From the NCBI GenBank assembly GCA_030613605.1, contig JAUWLO010000076.1, positions 1-8,977 of the forward strand: 8,977 nucleotides of DNA, in the 5' to 3' direction. The DNA comes from Gammaproteobacteria bacterium. GTDB taxonomy: Bacteria > Pseudomonadota > Gammaproteobacteria > SZUA-152. The notes under the pieces are model-generated. The model worked only from the letters and a program-made list of their open reading frames with translations, ran no database searches and was not told the DNA's origin. How positions within the stretch are numbered: position 1 is the first letter of the stretch; every line of letters begins with the position of its first letter. The translations under genes were made by a program, and so were the position numbers. Positions 6,190 through 8,977 of the stretch are shown one piece after another.

Positions 6190-7905
6190 AAGCAACGCTA
6201 TATGCTGACCAGGCAACGCAAGATTATCCGGCGGCACATCCAGCATCCGCAAAGCTCCCGCCATTATTCTGGAAAAAACCGGTGCCGCTACTGCGCCGCC
6301 GCCATATTCTTCGCCACGGGGTTCATCAATGACCACAACCATTACCAGCCGGGGATCACTAACAGGCGCCATACCGGCAAACAACGACAAATAGCTGTCT
6401 TCAGCATAACCACCAGATTTTGATTTTTTAACGGTGCCGGTTTTTCCAGCAATTCGATAACCTGATATAGCCGCTTTTGTTCCCGTGCCGCCCTTCACTA
6501 CCACTGACTCCAGCATGCTGCGCACAGCAGACAAACTCTTGCTGCTAAACACTGGCTGGTACATAGAAGCCATTTCTTCGGCATCCGCCCTGTTGCGTCG
6601 CAAAAAACTGACTGGCATAGGTCGGCCGTCCGTTGCCAACGCTGCATACGCGCGCGCAAGCTGCAACGTCGTTACCGACAACCCGTAACCATATGAAACT
6701 GTGGCGCGTTCTATCTCATGCCAGGAACCATAATCTGTCAGCAACCCTGCCGACTCACCCGGAAAACCACTACCAGTAACCTCTCCCAGGCCCACACTGA
6801 CAAATGAATTCCAGAGATGTTCAGGAGAAATTGCCAGAGCCATTTTGCTGGCGCCGATGTTGCTGGACTTCTGAATAACGGTGGACACATCAATCACACC
6901 GTAATCACGAAAATCGCGAATGGTTTTTCGCCCTACACGAAAGCGCCCAGGCCGCGTATCAATGTTTGTATGAGGTTTAAAACGCCCACTCTCCAATGCC
7001 GCCGCTACAGTAAATGGTTTTACCGTTGAGCCCGGTTCAAACACATCAGTTACCGCACGATTACGCAAATGATCACTCTTGAGTTTGCTACGATTATTCG
7101 GGTTGTATGCCGGCTGGTTCACCATAGCCAACACTTCGCCTGTGCGAACATCCAGAATAACGGCAGAACCCGCATCAGCACGATTACCTTTCACCGCCTT
7201 CTTTAATTCGCGATACGCAAGGTATTGCAAACGCCGATCAATGCTCAAGGTAATATCTTTACCCGGCTCCGGCTCAGAAATCCGCTCCACATTTTCAACA
7301 ATGCGGCCAAAACGATCCTTAATCACTCGCTTTGCGCCCGGCACACCTTTCAGGTGATCGTTGTAAACCAGCTCCATGCCTTCCTGACCCACATCATCCA
7401 CATTGGCAAAACCCACCACATGTGCAGCAACCTCACCCGCGGGGTAAAATCGTTTGTACTCTGGCGCCAACGCAACACCCGGTATTTTCAGAGCCATTAC
7501 TTTATTGGCTAAATCCGGGCTTACCCGACGCTTGAGATAGACAAACTCTTTATTACGTTTCGCCGCTAACAACCTCACCAACACATCTTTCTTAATGCCC
7601 AGCACTTTTGCCAAACGCGGCCAACTTTCACGCGCCTGCACTAGCACCTGGGGATCGGCCCAAACAGAATCCACCGGCGTACTGATGGCCAGAGGCTCAC
7701 CATAGCGATCGGTAATCATGCCTCTGTGCGCCGGATCAGCAACCTCACGCAAATATCGAGCATCGCCCTGCCCCTGCAAAAAATCTTTATTGATCACCTG
7801 TAAATCCACGGCGCGCCAAACCAGCAACAAACTCGCGCTCGCCACGACAACCAAAACCAGGCTGCGACGACCGCGATAACCAAATTGTGCTGACTGTTTT
7901 TTCAT
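6175..7905 (-). CDS. ftsI: FtsI, penicillin-binding protein 3 (septal D,D-transpeptidase)
   Basis: Class B PBP that crosslinks septal peptidoglycan together with FtsW. The 576 residues compare with 588 in E. coli. A short basic cytoplasmic tail (RGRRS, 11-15) precedes one membrane anchor (about 15-31). The periplasmic pedestal domain includes RGMITDRYGEPLA (61-73) and FANVDDVGQEGMELVYN (166-182). The transpeptidase domain carries the three penicillin-binding motifs: STVK (293-296, S293 nucleophile), SSN (347-349) and KTGT (488-491). The end GGAK precedes TAA, which overlaps the murE start by one base. Spacing to ftsL is 33 bases. No purine-rich ribosome binding site is visible ahead of the ATG at 7903-7905, only an A-rich leader. 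No other in-frame Met occurs until residue 63, beyond the membrane anchor, so the start is kept. Confidence 0.98.
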   Translation of the reverse strand: MKKQSAQFGYRGRRSLVLVVVASASLLLVWRAVDLQVINKDFLQGQGDARYLREVADPAHRGMITDRYGEPLAISTPVDSVWADPQVLVQARESWPRLAKVLGIKKDVLVRLLAAKRNKEFVYLKRRVSPDLANKVMALKIPGVALAPEYKRFYPAGEVAAHVVGFANVDDVGQEGMELVYNDHLKGVPGAKRVIKDRFGRIVENVERISEPEPGKDITLSIDRRLQYLAYRELKKAVKGNRADAGSAVILDVRTGEVLAMVNQPAYNPNNRSKLKSDHLRNRAVTDVFEPGSTVKPFTVAAALESGRFKPHTNIDTRPGRFRVGRKTIRDFRDYGVIDVSTVIQKSSNIGASKMALAISPEHLWNSFVSVGLGEVTGSGFPGESAGLLTDYGSWHEIERATVSYGYGLSVTTLQLARAYAALATDGRPMPVSFLRRNRADAEEMASMYQPVFSSKSLSAVRSMLESVVVKGGTGTKAAISGYRIAGKTGTVKKSKSGGYAEDSYLSLFAGMAPVSDPRLVMVVVIDEPRGEEYGGGAVAAPVFSRIMAGALRMLDVPPDNLALPGQHIALLGGAK

Positions 7906-7938
7906 TTATTTTTTTGTTTAGCGATCTATGGTTAACAA

Positions 7939-8208
7939 TTATTTTTTGACAATCACAATGGATCCCATTTCTGGTATCACCATATTCAGCTGCTTATACG
8001 CAATGCGCTCGATGCGGCTGTGTGTCGCCCAGGTTCCCTGCTCCAGTTGCAATTGCCCCCACTCAACATTCATACGATCACGCTCACTTTCCAAAGCCTG
8101 CAGGGCCACAAACTGTTTCCGGCTCTCGTGTTTTGCCTCAATCACGGCAACGGCCGAAATCAACACGGCTAGCGCGAGAACCATTACCAACAACCACTGT
8201 TTGTTCAT
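7939..8208 (-). CDS. ftsL: FtsL, bitopic divisome protein
   Basis: FtsL is a small single-pass protein that forms the FtsQLB complex with FtsB and FtsQ and helps activate FtsWI. The 89 residues have a very short cytoplasmic tail (about 5 residues), one membrane span (about 6-25, LLVMVLALAVLISAVAV), then a charged helical stretch suited to a coiled coil (about 26-60, with EWGQLQLEQGTW at 49-60) and HSRIERIAYKQL (63-74). These blocks match Pseudomonas-type FtsL as I remember it. Position between rsmH and ftsI supports the call for this poorly conserved family. An in-frame stop lies just upstream of the ATG at 8206-8208, so it cannot begin earlier. No strong ribosome binding site is seen. The gene starts 13 bases after the rsmH stop. 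The E. coli protein has a longer cytoplasmic tail. Confidence 0.93.
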   Translation of the reverse strand: MNKQWLLVMVLALAVLISAVAVIEAKHESRKQFVALQALESERDRMNVEWGQLQLEQGTWATHSRIERIAYKQLNMVIPEMGSIVIVKK

Positions 8209-8221
8209 TTAAATTGCTCAT

Positions 8222-8977
8222 TCAATGCAATTTCTCCGCTACCCGCAGTACCGCGCTGCGGGCACGAGGGTTTTCAGCGACCTCCTGGTCGCTGGCACGA
8301 ATCAGCTTGCCTATTAATTTGATACTGGGTGATAACGCCGATTGCGGTATGGGCAAATCTGGCGGAAAGTCATCACCGCGCGCCTCATTTCGCATAAAAC
8401 GTTTAACGATGCGATCCTCCAGACTATGAAAACTGATCACAGCCAGGCGCCCGCCTGGCTTTAAGACTTCAATCGCCTGAGGCAAACAGGCTTTCACATC
8501 ATTTAGCTCGTCATTAATAAAAATCCGAATACCCTGAAAACTGCGTGTCGCCGGATCTTTGCCTTTTTCTTGGTATTTCGCGGGGATAGCCTCCCGAATA
8601 AGCGCCGCCAGTTGCGCCGTTGTACGAAGCGGCGCTTCTTTGCGTGTTTTCACAATATTGCGGGCAATGCGTTTACTAAATCGTTCTTCGCCATACTCAT
8701 ACAACACCTTGCGAATATCGTATTCCTCTGCTTTTGCTAACCACTCAGCCGCACTCTGGCCCGCATCAGGATCCATACGCATATCAAGGTCACCATCTTT
8801 TCGGAAACTAAAACCACGTGCGGGGGCATCCAGCTGGGGAGAAGAAACCCCGAGATCCAATAAGACCCCATCCACTCCTCCCGCTTGCATCCAACCACTT
8901 TCTTGCACGAGCTGCCTCAACTGTGAAAACGAACCCCGCTTTATTTCAAAACGAGCATCTGCACCAAACCGTTGTTT
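8222..8977 (-). CDS. rsmH: RsmH (MraW), 16S rRNA m4C1402 N4-methyltransferase (3' part, truncated by window edge)
   Basis: S-adenosylmethionine-dependent enzyme that N4-methylates C1402 in the decoding centre of 16S rRNA. The frame stays open from the right edge to TGA at 8222-8224, giving 251 visible residues. About 60 N-terminal residues, including the first SAM-binding motif, lie outside. The visible part begins KQRFGADARFEIKRGSFSQL. It then shows DLGVSSPQLD (visible residues 41-50), GFSFRKDGDLDMRMDP (about 55-70), QSAAEW, YGEERFSKRIAR, PATRSFQGIRIFIN, LKPGGRLAVISFHSLEDR and IVKRFMR (about 172-196), and ENPRARSAVLRVAEK at the end. These are all diagnostic family blocks. A TTG at 8918-8920 is an internal leucine codon, not the start. 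The gene normally heads the cluster after mraZ, which would be further right. Confidence 0.97.
   Translation of the reverse strand, partial: KQRFGADARFEIKRGSFSQLRQLVQESGWMQAGGVDGVLLDLGVSSPQLDAPARGFSFRKDGDLDMRMDPDAGQSAAEWLAKAEEYDIRKVLYEYGEERFSKRIARNIVKTRKEAPLRTTAQLAALIREAIPAKYQEKGKDPATRSFQGIRIFINDELNDVKACLPQAIEVLKPGGRLAVISFHSLEDRIVKRFMRNEARGDDFPPDLPIPQSALSPSIKLIGKLIRASDQEVAENPRARSAVLRVAEKLH

Noticed and set aside
5844..6332. A 162-codon plus-strand open frame opposite the murE extension whose translation looks like a hydrophobic membrane protein (many Leu, Phe, Ala, Val).
   Set aside because: It is the complement of the Lys-X repeat: AAR codons read backwards give Phe/Leu-type codons, which creates an open hydrophobic frame by composition alone. 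It runs into the ftsI 3' end and has no family motif.
8022..8429. A plus-strand open frame of 135 codons opposite ftsL and the rsmH 3' end.
   Set aside because: Shadow of two real genes, with no motifs and no plausible promoter or neighbour.
8918..8920. TTG as a possible start of rsmH.
   Set aside because: The same frame continues upstream to the window edge with recognisable RsmH sequence (ARFEIKRGSFSQ), so this TTG is an internal codon of a gene cut by the edge.
1..8977. Search for internal promoters, terminators, CRISPR arrays, tRNA genes, insertion sequences or a defence system.
   Set aside because: Gaps between genes are at most 33 bases and no hairpin followed by a T-run, inverted repeat pair or repeat-spacer pattern stood out. 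Apart from the murE extension the region is an ordinary dcw cluster.

Overview
The window is an uninterrupted stretch of the division and cell wall (dcw) cluster. It lies entirely on the minus strand, so transcription runs from high to low coordinates. In transcription order it holds rsmH (5' part cut by the right edge), ftsL, ftsI, murE, murF, mraY, murD and ftsW (only its first 131 codons, cut by the left edge). This is the classical gammaproteobacterial order. Several proteins (MraY with its HHHFELKGWPEPR block, FtsL with its EWGQLQLEQ and HSRIE segment, and the FtsI C-terminal domain) resemble, from memory, the Pseudomonas and Cellvibrio side of the Gammaproteobacteria. MurE carries the DNPR signature of meso-diaminopimelate-adding enzymes, which fits a Gram-negative wall. 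I cannot name the genus.

Region by region: 8222-8977 rsmH (16S rRNA methyltransferase, 3' part); 7939-8208 ftsL (divisome bitopic protein); 6175-7905 ftsI (division transpeptidase, PBP3); 4310-6175 murE, 2922-4310 murF, 1839-2921 mraY and 390-1814 murD (precursor synthesis up to lipid I); 1-393 the start of ftsW (SEDS glycosyltransferase that works with FtsI). Gaps between genes are 0 to 33 bases. ftsI/murE, murE/murF and murD/ftsW overlap by 1, 1 and 4 bases, and the murF stop abuts the mraY start. There is no gene-free stretch over 300 bases. I see no RNA gene, mobile element, CRISPR array, terminator or convincing internal promoter.

Functionally, MurD adds D-Glu to UDP-MurNAc-L-Ala, MurE adds the diamino acid, MurF adds D-Ala-D-Ala, and MraY moves the finished muropeptide onto undecaprenyl phosphate. 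FtsW polymerises lipid II and FtsI crosslinks it at the septum, with FtsL as part of the activating complex. RsmH is the usual rRNA-modifying companion at the head of the cluster.

The one clear departure from the textbook is MurE. About 126 extra residues precede a normal-length (about 495-residue) ligase. This extension is strongly basic (38 Lys and 4 Arg against 3 Glu and no Asp). From residue 4 to 90 every Lys and Arg sits at an even position, a Lys-X dipeptide periodicity written as degenerate hexanucleotides. The extension begins at a start codon overlapping the ftsI stop, has no internal ATG, and contains an A7 run where slippage in either direction would release the basic tail without the ligase.
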